Origin: Selaginella moellendorffii | Lineage: Eukaryota > Streptophyta > Lycopodiopsida > Selaginellales > Selaginellaceae | Length of the DNA stretch: 64,000 nt | Assembly: GCF_000143415.4 (NCBI RefSeq) | Contig: NW_003314336.1 | Span: 248,796-312,795, forward strand | Direction of reading: 5' to 3' | The notes under the pieces: generated by a model | What the model was told of the DNA's origin: nothing | What the model saw: only the letters and a program-made list of their open reading frames with translations | Databases searched by the model: none | Made by a program: the position numbers and the translations under genes | Shown: positions 42,349 to 55,745 of the stretch, piece after piece | How the letters are laid out: each line of letters starts with the position of its first letter | Position numbering within the stretch: position 1 is the stretch's first letter

Positions 42349-45300
42349 CATATATGTGTGTGTTCGCTGCAGTTTTAATCAGCGAGTCATCGATGATGAG
42401 GATTTCACTTGACCTAGCAGTCCGGTTCATCACTACAGCCTCTGGCTTGACGAAGATGGGCTTGCTACCCCTCACATGGACCATAGTTAAGCAATCCTCC
42501 TGCGTTAGGAGAAAGTCAAATGGTAATATTACTCACATCTGATCGTGCATCATCTATAGCAATGTTAATGCATTGTGGCGCATCATGGATGTCCAAACTC
42601 CTAATTGCAAATTGAACTCGGCCCTCTGTTTTAAGTGTCGCATGGTCATTATTAGATCCCGCAGTTTCTCCCGTGTGATTAATGTGAATCGTCTCTTTTG
42701 ATCAACTTGCGACCGCAGGCTTTGGAGGGTGCAATGAGATTCGAGGACGAGCCACACTCATGGGAGAAAAGGACACCGTTCAGATCAAAAACGATACAGT
42801 ACCTTCACCGTGACTCTGAAATGAAATGCGTCAGCATAAAAAATGGTATAAGTCAATTTTACCATCTACAATATTAGCGAATGGTGCTCCCGATGGTCGT
42901 TGAGAGGGTTTTGGTCGAGGAAATGTGAAGGGCGGAAATACTCTCCTCTGCAATGTGGGGTCAATCGCATCCGATGGCGTGTGGGCACATGCCATTTCAG
43001 CTGTAGACTCTGGTACAACTGGCTCAACAGTGGCATGGGGTGGTTCCGATGGCGTGTGATCACACGCCATTTCAGCTGGTGCCTCCGTTGGCAAAGTGGA
43101 CATGACCGAACAGGCAGCAGGGGCGGTGTAGGGAGGTTCCAACGGCGCGTAGTCAAACGATTGGGCACACGTTGAGTCCGTTGGAAATGAGGATACGACC
43201 GGCTCGGCGGCTGGGGCGGCCTCATGCGGGTCCAATGGCGCCTGGTCACCGTCAGTTGGATACGTGGACAAGATTGACTCAGTGGTATGGGCAGCATCAA
43301 GTGGAGCGTGGTCAGCTTGCTTGGCGTTGATATGGATAGTAGCCTCCACCAGCTCTGATGACTCTTGCAGGCAAGTAGAGTCCACTGGCGGATCCATATG
43401 CATGTCCAAATATCTCCCTTTGATTGAGATGGTATCCTCCCTACTGGCTACTAAAAACAAACTCATTAGCACATTGAATCGACTATACTGTATTTACCAT
43501 CAACTACTATTGAGGAACTAGGACCGATATCACTTGGGCGCACTGCTGATTCTGAAGGATTGGACATACGTTTCGACCCTTGCTTGGCACTATCCTTCCT
43601 CGACACTAAAGGCTAGAGTTTGTATCTTAATTCAACTGAATAATCTCTACTTACCATTTGCTCTACGACCTACATGGACAATGTTAGAAATGGTAAAAGG
43701 TTAGGAATGGATGTACTATTATTTACCTGATGGTTTGTCTTGTATGACCTTCCTCCGCTGCTCTTTGGCCACCTCAAGCTGGCCATCGTCGTTATCATCA
43801 TCGTCATCGTTATTGTGATCGTCACCATTGTGAGGACCATCCAAGTCCTCTTCGTCCTCCTCTTCTTCGTCCTCCTCTTCTTTGTCCTCCTCTTCGTCCT
43901 TCTGCTCTTCCTGCTCATTATCTTTCTCTGGCTCCTCATCCCCCTCCTGCATTTCTTCCATAGGCTGCTCAGGCTGGATGGCTTGTTCTTCCAGGACCAT
44001 CTTGGGAAAATCATCTGGCCGAGTCTCCATCTCAAAATACAAGACATCCATAGCCTGTTTTAGTGCGTGACCTAGGACCGTATCCTCACCCGACTGTCTT
44101 AACATGGTTTCTGCACGTTCTTGCACCCTTCGAAGACGACGAGATGAGAAAAACGTGGCCCTTACTTGAAAAGCATCCCTCATCCATTGTACCTCTCCAT
44201 TGAGATTGGGGAAGGGGAGTCCGCCATAGGAATCTGAGTCAGGAGGTGGTGACTGGCTACTTTCACTCAGCCCTTGATCTGCAATGAATGGCATGAGCAC
44301 ACACGCCATAACCGCGAGGCATTACCTATCATCTTTTCGTTGCCCTTCTTCCTTTTCGAATCAAACGCCTCTGATCCCGACAACTGTCCAACGTGCTTTC
44401 GCTTTTTATGACCACTGTCAGTTTGAGCTTGGCTGGTGCTTGCCTGTTTTGCCTTTGAAGAAGTGTCTCCTGCAAGGAATGGCATGAGACCACATGCCAT
44501 TGCAAATATAATTTATACCTCCTTTCTTCCTATTGCTTGTCTGTTTGTCCTTCTTCGACGCGCCACCAGTGCGCTTTTCAGTCCTCGTGTCTGAATATTC
44601 ACAACGATCTATAATCAAAATGGCGTGAGGCCTCACGTGACCTTACCTTGTGCAGGTTGTGAGCTCGGCCCAACATGGGTATCTTCAATAGTAGCTGTTA
44701 ACGCCGTTTCAGCATCTGGGGGTGGCCACGCTCCTGCATACAGAGCTTGTGAGATAACATTTAAACTTAAAGTGCGTACTCACCAGGTTCGTAGAGAAGA
44801 TACTGTTTTTCTTTGGCAACTGTAATTATATGTTCCATTGAAGTCACCTCTTCAATGGAGTTTGTCACCGCAACACACGGGACACCCTTGAGTAGTGCGG
44901 CTCGAAAGAATAGTTTGCCACAGTTGTACTCGATAACGCATTTGCCCTTGGAGTCACCCACTATTGCGTTGAAGACCCAGCTGAGCATTTCCCATGCTGC
45001 ACCTGGAGCTTTCTCTGGATTCGAAAGCTCCATAGCCGTCTTCAGTTCCTCAGGCACGGGTAAATTGACCTCCCTCAGATCAATTCGATCGGCCTTGTCG
45101 AACGAAGCTGGGAAGTCACTCCAGTCCCACTTTGCTGTAGGACCAATAACAAGGGCAAGTGTGAAGATGCGGACATTCGTCGGTATCTTCTTCTTAGCCA
45201 TTATCCCATGGATCTCCCGCATCTCCTTGCCTTTCAACCGAGCCTTCACCTCGTTCAAGGCCTTCCAGAACTTGTGATAGGATTCGGAGTTGTAGATCAT

Positions 45301-47699
45301 ATAGTGGACTGAAGATTCCACCTCCGCAAGTCCCACCATTAAGTCAATGATGGAGCTGACTTCGTCTGCATGAGTGATCTCCTCGTTTGTGAAGTCCATC
45401 ACACAAAAGATGTTCTTGACCTGCTCATCTCTGCGGGAAACGATGCTCCTCCACCTTTGATCCTCATCCGAATTCACGTATACCCGGTAAGGTTCTCGAT
45501 AGGCCTCTGCTGCGGGGTCAAGCTGTTTCTGAAGCCGGCGGTCGACATCCCTCTTAATGAAATTTGGATATTGATCCAACTTCTCAGCTTTACTTTTCGT
45601 GGCATCCCGCAGCAGATCGATGAACTTGGGGGCCCCCTTCATGTACTCGTCGATGTCTTCATTTGACAACTCCAGCTCTTCCATCATCTCTTGCGTGGTG
45701 TCGATGCTCACCCTCTCCATGGCCACTTGCTTGAAGATCCAATCCTTCAATAGCACACGAGCTCTCAAAGTCGTGCACAAGTCCTCGTATGTCACAATAT
45801 GGCCGGGAGTCATTTTGGTCTTGTTGAAGACTACCTCACCATGTAGAAGAGCATTAGCCACTGTCAGAAGGTCGTCATCATCTAGAGACCGCGAGAAACA
45901 CAAGGCGTTGAGCTTCAAATCATTGGGCTTCCGACTGTCCTCCACACCCATTGAGTTTAGCAACTCCCCGTCATAGTACCTCCTCAGCACATCTACCCAT
46001 TTGTCAAAAACAACTTTTGTTGTGAGTAGAATGTTATGGATGCTGAGTGTGTCATTGACCCCCAGTGTTTTCGAGAGAAGACTCGAGAATTCCTGCAATG
46101 GAAATGGCGTGAGGCCACATGCTATGCCACATGCAACGAGGCTTACCTGCCAGACGTTAGTTGCTAGTGCACGTCCTTGTCCTGGTTTTGTGGCTTCTTC
46201 AATTGAACCCAGAGCTTCCGTGTTCGTGCCAATGTCTCGTGCAGACCCGATTTGTAGCACGTTTCTTGCTTGACATTCTGCACGTGGGAGATGTATATGA
46301 TAGATCGGAGGGGCGAGTTGCCTTTTATCAGGCGGACAACTCTTGTCTTGAATCCTTCACCTCCTCACCCACCATAATATCCACAACTATCTCTTGCATC
46401 GCCAAGCTAGAATGCTGCCCGGAGACGGCATAGAACCGGATGTTCTGATCATTCAACACCTTCCTATTGATCAAGTCTGGAAACCTCGTCTCGCCCTTCA
46501 TTGTTCGGTAGTAGGGGATCACGTCTGCGATGTCGGGTGTTACTGGACTTGCCAACATCTTCTGCTTCAGTTTCTCCACCCACTCATCAGATACTAGCCT
46601 GTGGTTGTATTTGCTTTGGATGTCGATACGGCTCACGTCGATTGTATATACTTTGTTGGAATAGTAACAAGTACTATTATCTGCGACGATTTTTGTTGCC
46701 TCTTCTTGCTCTTTCTGCTATTTGCGGCTCTTCTTTTTGGTGGGTGTAGTGTTCAAACCAGAGGCAATGGCATCACCGAGTAGCTTCTTTTTTGGAGCAG
46801 GAGAGTCGGACGTCGGCTTGAGCTTGACCACCCTTTTCTGCTTCGGGGTAGTTTCCAGATCGACCCCCTTCCCCTTCGCTTCGCGAACTGGAGGCACTCT
46901 CAACGGCTCAATGTTGGAATATAGTTTTTGAACATCGCCGTAGGTGAGGTCCGTGGATTCCATGTGATCTTCATAGACCCGCAGCGTCTTTGAAATTGTG
47001 GGCCTCCTAGACAACCTCTCCCTAGCTCCCTCTAGGAATTCCTCATAGCCGCTGCCCGCCTCCGGGAAGCCGCTAGGATGTGCAAGGTGGACCTTGAAGG
47101 CGGACGCTGTCTCTACCACAAGTGCCAGTCCATATTCTTGCATGGAACTGCATAGAGTGTCTGTCATTTGGATGAGGATCCCCATGCATTCTTTTCTCCC
47201 ACCATCTGTGTTGTACAGCCTCAGATCCTCGCCTTCCATCCCGAAAGTCCAACTGATGAGCTCCTCCCCCTTCTCTGCATCCACATTGACAGTGGCTGGA
47301 AGAAGAACGCAATTCCTCGCCTGTTCAGAAATGCACAACAATTAGAGCTAACAGATGGAAAGCTAGCAACTGGAAATAATGTGAGGCCACACGCCATTCA
47401 CCACTGCATCAGATGTCTTGAGGCTGCATCCTAAGATGGCGTGAGGCTACATGCCATCTGTAACCGGACTGCACTCGAGAGCCCAATCGGTGCATGCCAA
47501 TGTTGCTACTGAATGGCATGTGGCCTCATGCCATTTTCTACTTGGCCTAAAAGACTTACCATTTGAAGCCGAATGGAGGTGTGACAATCGAGGCCAGACT
47601 CGCTGGCGAATGTGCGCTGTGTGTGCAGCGGATCGTAGCAGCAAAGCTACTCTGCCACTTACAGTTGGAGAGTGGCGCTGAAATCTCCCGGGACGCCAA

Positions 47700-50071
47700 G
47701 TGGGCTGCGTGTGGGTGGCGGAGTGGGCGGCGGAGTTGGCGGCAAAGTTACAAACTGGGTGTGTCTTGAAGTGGATGCCGATGCACATGAGCGCGATGCG
47801 AGCGCGAGTGTGATGCAAGCGCGAGTGGATGCCGATGCACACGAGAAACCTGTAGAGAAGGTAGATGAGCGTGAATGTGAGCGTGATCGTGAGTGGGAGC
47901 GCAATGCGAGCGCGAGTACGAAGCAAAATGCAAAACCTAACCTCACACGCGCGAAATGTCACGACGGTTGGTAATCCCGCAACGTCATCATTCCTCGGAC
48001 TTGGGCGCCACCATTAATTTCTGGATCGCCGCGCGCATGCATGCACGTGAAATCCAAAAAAAATCTGCAACGTCATCATTCCTCGGACTGCATGCACACG
48101 AAATCCAAAAGAAAGATCATGATTGGGATATCATTTAATACCCTCGCTATATTTATACCATGCATGATTGGATATTCCAAAGCATCTTGTATTTCCAAAA
48201 ATGCCAGATGTTCAGCTAAATAAAGAATGGTATACAATGTCCTTCTTGATGACCCTGCAAAGAAGCATCTAGATCGGACACCACATGAGACCACACGAGC
48301 CTTACAATGTTTCAGAGGCATTTGCCATAGATCCGACCATTATTTTGCTCCAAGATTCTACAGTTTGGTGTGCATTGACCTTTCCATCGACACTGCAAAG
48401 GGACATCACAATCAGATGCGGGATCACAAGAAACCAAATTCACTAACTCTAGTTTCACCAAGATCTACGTAAGGAGTTATGAAATGAAAGGACCCTCTCT
48501 ATTGAAATGTGTTTATGGTCCTAGAGGCATTGTGACATATCAAAGGATTTTGCATCAAGTTCTGTATTTGCATGTTTATCAAGCTACTAAATTGCTAAAC
48601 CCTAAACATGTGGCAAATGCTGCGTGAAGAAAGATGCCCTTTCTGGGCAAATGCTGTAAGATGCAGATGCCAAGCAGATGTATCTCAGGCTAGCGAAGGG
48701 GACAAACAAAAGCTAGCTATAAACATGACGGGATGCAAATAGATTACTAGGCTGGTCTTGCGAAAATCAAAAACCATAATTGAAAACATTGAAAATGCAA
48801 AAAGAAAGGTTTATAATATTTTTGAATTTTAAGCAACCAAAGGAATGTAAGTTGGGCATGTGTTTGTAAGTTTAAAAATGCCTCAACCACTTAAATTCCC
48901 AAGTAAATAAAGCTGTTTCTATTTTTGGTACAGGTAAACTTTATAGCGTGTGGGCTCATGCAATTTTGAACCCAAAAATGCACCAAAAAATGCTCGACTA
49001 GCATTATTCTTTAAATGGCGTGTGGCCTTATATTGCCATAAATGGACGTACACACACAGCATAATTATTCCTTTACACGGCGAATAATCTTGGCGCGGAT
49101 CGCTGACATGGCATGGCAAAGTTCGAATCACTGACATGGCACAGCTGGATCGAGGCAAGGACATGATGTGACAAAGTTCAACCTCCGACAGCAAAGTCTA
49201 GAAGCTACTCAGTTTGAAATTTGTCAGAGGAATCATAAGATCTGGTTTGTCAGAGGATTTGATGTGACGTTCAAGCATATGTTATTTTTGAATTCTCGAA
49301 CTCATTCCTAGGTCTATCATTTTTGTGTGTCATATTCTTGGTTCTGCTGAGCGCAGTGAGCATTGCTTGTGTAAGCGGAGTTGTGAGCTGTGGTTTATGC
49401 GTCTACGAGCGGTTGCGGCATTGCGAGCGCCATTGCAAGCGGCAGTTTATGTGAGTGGCAGTTTGTGCAAGCGACGCTACGAGCAGTTGCGGTGTTGCGA
49501 GCGGCGCTACGAGTAGTTGCGGTGTTGCGAGCGGCACTATCTTTGGTGTGGCTACCGCTTCCTCTTGATATTCGGCACTCGTGCTTCCTGGTATGTTCAC
49601 CATGGAATGGCTTAGGACCACATTTAGAAATGGCATGAGGCCACATGCCATCTTGGGCCCTTGCAATTTCATGGCTAGCATATTGTCATGTATGTTTTTA
49701 CTTGCCTGCAGCTGTGTGTATATCAAGATGGCATGAGGCCTCATGCCATCTTTGGCCCCTACTAGCCTATTGCCATATTCCTTTTGCCTTTGCTGCAACT
49801 GTATATATTTTTGTATGGGTGACTAGTCACGCATACAAAAATATATACAGTTGTAGCAAGGCAAAAGGAATATAGCAACAGGCTAGCAGGGGCCAAAGAT
49901 AGCGTGAGGCCTCATGCCAATTTTGTGAATGCGAAATTCACGTGGGTATCAATAGCATGTTTGAATAATGGCATGTGGCCTCATGCTATTGAGGTTGTTT
50001 GGTATGTTATGATTTAGGCCATTCTCCAATCATTTTTTGTATGGTCTTAACTTCTTTTCTGCACTTTCAGA
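47700..50071. promoter_or_regulatory. Divergent control region of copy 3
   Basis: Equivalent to 19670-22691 but shorter. One CCCTAAA unit (about 48597), one promoter module (about 48935-49040), a GCG-rich array (49395-49535), palindromes at 49630-49651 and 49968-49989, and the hairpin 49728-49920. No long coding frame. Confidence 0.55.
49728..49920. repeat. Hairpin bounded by two palindromes (copy 3)
   Basis: Symmetric about GACTAGTC (49821-49828); palindromes at 49728-49749 and 49899-49920. One indel relative to copy 2. Confidence 0.85.
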
Positions 50072-52958
50072 ATGGCCTCCGCAAGTGCGACGCATGTTCC
50101 CTCCGTGGATCTTAAGAACCGTGCTACATGGATTCAGGCAAAGGTCTTTCTAAACAACCCCGAGGGGGAGGTGGTAGCTGAGGGCTTAGCCACAGTTGTC
50201 GATCCAAGAGATGCGGTTGCTAATCAAGAATTGGGCTGGGATGATATTGGAGTTGCGATTTTAGAGGTTGTTGACACAGAAGAAAACAGTCTGACTATTG
50301 GAAGCATTGTGCGGTGGAAATTGAGGCACTTAGTGTTTGAGAATGTGAAGGATTCACAAGCAAACACCACTACAACTGATGACAGAACATCTCTTCATGG
50401 GAAAAGAAAGTACACCTTCCTAAAGCGCAGCCAAAGGGATCTGAGCAACGAACCGAAAAGGCAGAAAATGGCGATGGAGGTTCGAATGGTCTCGACAGTT
50501 GCTTGTTGCAAGAGGAGGTGCTGTCAACATGCTGATTGGGATGCTATTGAAGAGGAGAAAGCAAGATACAAGACATTGTCCTGGAAGGCAGCTCGCAATT
50601 TTGTGTATGAGGCATTACGGTCATCTGTTGATGCTTCAGAACATCAGGTGGGGGGCATGGTCTTCCAGAGGGGTTTGGTCTGCAAGAAGGCATGGAGAAT
50701 CATTTATGGAGTCCCTCGAACCACATTCTACACAATCAAAACTGAGTTCGAGGAACAAAGGGTTCAATAGGCAGTCCATGGGAACGACGGTACGCACAAA
50801 ACCAGGGGTCATGTTGTATATGGAGAGGGAATCTTCAAGAGGTTTGTCGAGACATGTAGCGAGCAGCAACCACATAAAACCCGCCTCTTGGAAGATGGAA
50901 CACGAGACACCCAACGAGTTCTCCCTTCCATGTATACCAAGGGGGCCATATTGGAAGATGTGAATCGGGAACTCCAGAGTAATGGCTACAGGAAGCTGAG
51001 CCAATCTAGATTTAGTAGATTGTGGAGCAACAGGTTCAAGGATGTGAGTATAGGAAAGTACTCCAGCTTTTCAAAGTGTGACGAGTGCACTGCTATCAAA
51101 ATGGCTTTGTCGAAGAATTCTTGCAGCGCTCAAGAGCGAGAGACGTTGGTTAGAAGGCGGCTCGACCACAACATCGAGCAGAGAAGCTGCAGGACTGCAT
51201 ATTATCATAACAGGATTCTCTCCATGGAGAGACCTGACTCTTACCTCTGCATCATCCACGACAAAATGGACCAGAAAAAGACGTGCTTACCTCGACTCAA
51301 TCCTGCCCCCAAGGCAATCTCTTCATCCATGCAGCTGCCTGTGTCTCTGTTTGGCATAATCGCTCATGGGCATGGTGCCCAGAACTATGGGAACTTCTTT
51401 GTACCTCTATGTGCAAACATGATGATTGCGTCCCTAGCAAAACACTTAAGGTCTCTGCAAAGTGCGCAGACTGAGCTGAACGGCCAACCCTTGCATAAGG
51501 CCCTTGTCAATCGAACCCCATACAGGGTTCAGCTGGAGGAGGAGCAAAGGCTTGCAGTATCGCGTGGGGCCCCATGCCATCCCAGTGAATATGTTGGCCG
51601 TCAGATTGTAGGGTTATCACGTGAGGCCTCATGCCATTCCGACGAGGCTGGTCGCCCGGTGAATGCACAGCCTCATCCAAACGAAGCAGAATCTCAAGGA
51701 AGTTCTTGCGGCCGATGTGGCCTTCCACCCTATCTTCTGCTCCAAACAGACAATGCTGGCAGTGAGAACAAAAACATGTACGTCTTCGCGTACTTGGCGA
51801 TGCTTGTTGCCAAAGGCATATTTGAAACGGTTACACTTGGCTTTCTCATGGTTGGGCACACTCATGAAGACGTCGATGCCATGTTCAGTCACCTGGCAGA
51901 GTCCCTCCGGCGATCCAATGTCCTCACCCTCCCACAACTCTACGATGAATTCCAAAATTGCATCAAAGGCACTGTTGAAGCTGCACTTCTGACAGAGGTT
52001 CCAGACTTTAAGGGGTTTGTAAGAGGCTACATCAAGGACGGATCCGAAACGCTGATTGGCCACTCCAAGCCTCTTCAATTTCATTTCAGCATGCGTGACA
52101 GTGCTCCAATGATGAGGTACAAGATGAGAGAATGGGACACAGTGTGGCTGCCAGTGGACGGCATTGAACTCTTCAAGAGAGATCCCATAACTGGGGAACC
52201 TATGATTCCTCAGGGTTCCCCACGGCCGATGCACCCGGATGGACTCAAAGACCAGGAAAGTATAGTGGCCGGGATTAGACAGCATATTGCCTTCTGGAAG
52301 AGGGGGTTGGTGTTTGGTGGAGAATCCTATTTTCAGAGGTGCAAGCCTTTGATCGAATACTGGGAGAAGATTATATCTGCTATCCAAAATGGGCCGGTTG
52401 TATATGAAGAATTGGAAGAGTCCTTTTGGCCAGAACCCAGAGCACCAGATAGTAGTGGAACAATGTCCTCTGGAAATGCAGTGACAGATAACGATGTTGA
52501 GGATCATTATTGTGAGCCGAGGAACAAGAAGCCGGATTCAGCATTCAATCCAGTACAGGTCTACAAAGGAATGGTCGTGCTTGTCAGACCCAGTAATAAA
52601 AAACAAATGATATGGGTGGGGCACTGCATCACTGATGCAGAGGAGGACGCGGAAACTAACTCCTTCAATGTAACTGTGGAGTGGTTCAAGCCAAGTTCCG
52701 GATATACGAAGGATTGCCTAGAAAAGAGATGGGTGCTGAATCCAAGGGATCTCAGCATGAGCATATCGGTGGATAATGTTGTGCATGGTTTGATGCGGAA
52801 GCAGAGTGCCACCATCACCTTGCCAGACCATGCAAGAGATGCAGCAAGAGCATTCATAACCCGGGTTCAAGGTGAGATTCATTAATATTCCTTTACTAAG
52901 TTTCTAATATATTTTATTTCAAGGTGAGCAATCCGAATCTGAATCAGAGGAGGCGTGA
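50072..52958 (+). pseudogene. DUF7869-like DDD/E transposase, copy 3, N-terminally deleted
   Basis: The first ~77 codons are missing: the ATG and second codon join directly to SASATHVPS, so the first beta-rich module is lost. A single in-frame TAG at 50768 (CAG in copy 2) separates the N-terminal frame from a 665-codon open frame with all catalytic motifs (HDKMD, TDNAGSENKN, GHTHEDVDAMF). The last intron and acidic tail are as in copy 2, stop at 52956. It has the fewest nonsense changes of the three copies. Confidence 0.75.
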
Positions 52959-53598
52959 TGGCATGTGGCCTTACGCCATTCCTAGGTGAGATGATACAAA
53001 TAACAAGTATAAATTCTTAGTTGTTCTAGCAAATCTTACTTAAAGTTCAAGGTGAACAAGCCGAATATGAATTCATCGGATTGTTATAACAAATTGCGAG
53101 GTGATGGCATGAGGCGATACGCCATTTGAGAGTGGTAGCCATTCCTATATGAGGTGAGTGAAATATTTATTAGAAATACCTCATTCAATTGTGCACTTCT
53201 AAGTCTTGGTCCACTTAGTACTGTTTGCATGTTTCTATTTTAATTCTTTCTCTAAAATGTTATTTAGCATGTGGCTTCATGCCATTGCTCTCCACAATCA
53301 TGCATTGAATTTTTCTATCCTTGCATAATACTTCTCCATATATATAGCATGTGCGCACATGTGATATGGTTCATTAGGCCTGATATAGTGTGTGAGGTAA
53401 AACAAAGATGATGTGACATATGCATTTACCAATCACACGTGTATAAATCTAATAATATGGCGTGTGGCCCATATTAATGGCACATAAACCCATATTGTGG
53501 GCTTACGTGCTTTATGTACCATCATTCCCTTGCAGCGTGTGTGTTGGTTTCCTTTTATAACACAACGAACTCCATATTTTAGGGTGAAGAGTGTTCTC

Positions 53599-53856
53599 AT
53601 GGCAAGCACAAAATTTGTAAGTGAGGCAGAAAAGGAGACGGAGAAGGAGATAGGTGAAGATGTAGAATATATAAGTCTTCCAAACTTCCCGTACTATACT
53701 CCAGGTGATCATTTTTCTGAACAAACGGCAACATTAACAACTATCGAGAACGCCCCAGTAACGTCAGAGACAACAATCCAAAGCAAAACAACTGACCCGG
53801 AGAAGGATGATAGTACCGCTGAGAGTACCAAAAAGGAGGTGTCCACTAGCGCTTAG
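53599..53856 (+). CDS. Small acidic Ser/Thr-rich protein (85 aa), copy 3
   Basis: Open frame of the same length as the other two copies, with two substitutions in the first half (KFVSEAE, LPNFPYY). Unknown function. Confidence 0.45.
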   Translation: MASTKFVSEAEKETEKEIGEDVEYISLPNFPYYTPGDHFSEQTATLTTIENAPVTSETTIQSKTTDPEKDDSTAESTKKEVSTSA

Positions 53857-54492
53857 GCTTATAATGGCGTGTGCCCTCATGCCATTTACTTGATCACCAA
53901 ATACCTTTTTCCCTTTGCACTAGTATATCTTAATACCGGTCTGAGAAATAGAATGGCATGTGCCCTCAGGCCTTTTACTAAATCACCTTTGAAAGAAATG
54001 CAAGCCTCTATGTCGTAAAAAAAAGGTACTAGAGAAATTCCTTAATAATATGAATGTTATTTAGTTTCATGAAAATACACTAAGGGTCAAATGAGTTAAA
54101 TGACTTCTCCAGACTAGCAATGCCTCTTGCTACACCTTCACAATTAGATTCATTAGAAAAAGATAACATTGAATAATATCTAAATGTTCTCACCATTAAG
54201 TTATATATCTGGCTAATAGGAATGACGTTCATCTTGGAAAGCTCACCATACGCTCAATGAACAAACAAATAGTGTGTGCGCGCATGCCATCGCTCTTCTT
54301 TAGCTTCAAATTCGGCTTGTTCACCTTGACAATGAGATTTATTATACAACCAGATGGACTCAGTCTGGACACAAAGCCACCGCGCTAGTCACCATGCCCC
54401 AGATATGTCTAGCCCCTGGACAAAAAACATATAATTTCACGTCATTTTCAAATACTTGAAAATTTGTACCTAGTCCCATTTTACTGAATAAA

Positions 54493-54516
54493 TCCCACTT
54501 TAACGAAATAAAGCTT
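54493..54516 (-). repeat. Right terminal inverted repeat, copy 3
   Basis: TCCCACTTTAACGAAATAAA then GCTT; one mismatch to the left TIR. Confidence 0.9.
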
Positions 54517-54520
54517 CAAA

Positions 54521-54610
54521 TATGTTACGTTCGTTTAGCTTTCGCTTCGGCCATTACCGCGTGGCACCCTTTCGCCTCCACTTTGGGGCCTAGGGATTTT
54601 GTGTCTCATA
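54521..54610 (-). repeat. LTR family B, remainder after transposon copy 3
   Basis: TATGTTACGTTCGTTTAGCT through GGGATTTTGTGTCTCATA continues the LTR broken at 39258. Confidence 0.7.
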
Positions 54611-55745
54611 TAGCCTTCCCCAATGTCTCTTTTCCGGTCCCCACCAAGTCCTTTTCTGTCCATGGCCATGTTCGCCAATACTGCCACTGGATCAAGGCCC
54701 ACAGACCCAACCACCAAGTCCCACTGTCCACTGGGACTTCCTCATTGTGTGACCGTATCCTTGGTCGCCACCCCAGAGGACAACTCCTCATATTTTCCAT
54801 AGTTTTGAACTTTGGGATAACATTTCGGAACACTGTGGCCCTACGTGAGCCTCCTTGCCTTCCACCTTTGGGTGTTCTAGCCATGGGCTTATAGAGAGGT
54901 TCTGTTGAGCCATGCTAGGTATCTAAGTAGGTAGTGCCACCCACACTTTGACTGTGAGCATCGACCATTTGATCTCCTAGGGGAACTAGAGTTGGCTCTT
55001 GAACACTTCACCAAGCTCCCTGCTTGTTGGTCCGTATTCACTCTAGTCTTGGACTTCCCAATACTCAGCTCATCACCCAACTCCTGGGCACAGCCTTTCT
55101 GAGCCAAACTGGCTCCACTGGGATCTAACCCCCACAATGTCCCTACTATATTTTTGGAACCCTTTGCAGCCCCCACCCCCCGGGGGACAATCGCTTTGGG
55201 CTTTCACCCAATAACTTGTATTAGTATTCAGACTCAGACTCAGACTCAAACTCGGACTCGGACTCGGTCTTGGTCCCGGTTTCAGACTCAAACTTGGTCT
55301 CGGTCTCAGTCTTGGTCTCAGTTCCATCTCGGACTCCAATCTTGGACTCCATCTCAGACTCCATCTTAGGTCCATCTCTGACTCCATCTCGGGTCCATCT
55401 CAGACTCCATCTCGGGTCCATCTCGGACTCCATCTCGAACTCCATCTCGGGTCCATCTCGGACTCCAACTCGGACTCCATCTCGGGTCCATCTCGGACTC
55501 CATCTTGGACTCCTCCACATATCATGTGTTGGTCCTCTTGTGTCCCTTTTCTATAGATTCACTTACTGCTTGCTTTGTGCTTGTTGTTCGAGCACTTCGT
55601 TGGGAGTTTTACTCCCACTTTCGACCTTTCAAGTCGGAGCTTTTAGTCGAAACATGTTACACTTGTTTGGCTTTCACTTCAGCCACTACCACATGGCACC
55701 CTTTCGGCTCCACTTTGGGGCCTAGGGATTTTGTATCTCATAACT
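54611..55745 (-). repeat. LTR family B, second fragment
   Basis: Collinear with about 38090-39258 and its continuation, including the LTR core (55143-55208) and a GGACTC array (55232-55515), ending GGGATTTTGTATCTCATA. The left third of the LTR is missing. No gene. Confidence 0.65.

Larger units (their letters stand above)
39701..47699 (-). pseudogene. ParB-like / methylase-like / FCP1-HAD fusion gene, copy 3, interrupted
   Basis: Same exon-intron structure as in copy 2; first-exon donor at 47559, HAD stop at 39701. The frame through the helical and methylase-like part is intact here (44767-46260), which shows that the stop at 17493 in copy 2 is secondary. Defects: a TAG near 46718 (GAG in copy 2), a 4-nt deletion near 46350 just after the ParB-like domain, a 1-nt deletion near 42690 in the HAD part, and a nested LTR element that splits the HAD exon at 40100/42349. 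The palindrome-containing introns are conserved (44288, 44479, 44620, 46104). Confidence 0.65.
39259..54516 (+). mobile_element. Multi-gene TIR transposon, copy 3 (with nested LTR element)
   Basis: TIRs at 39259-39282 and 54493-54516; target duplication CAAA at 39255-39258 and 54517-54520, within LTR B. Without the nested element (40101-42348 plus its 5-bp duplication) it is ~13.0 kb. It differs from copy 2 by lacking bases equivalent to 20222-20758 and about 230 bp at the start of the transposase, and by the insertion in the HAD exon. Gene order and palindromes are the same. Both large genes are broken. Confidence 0.9.
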
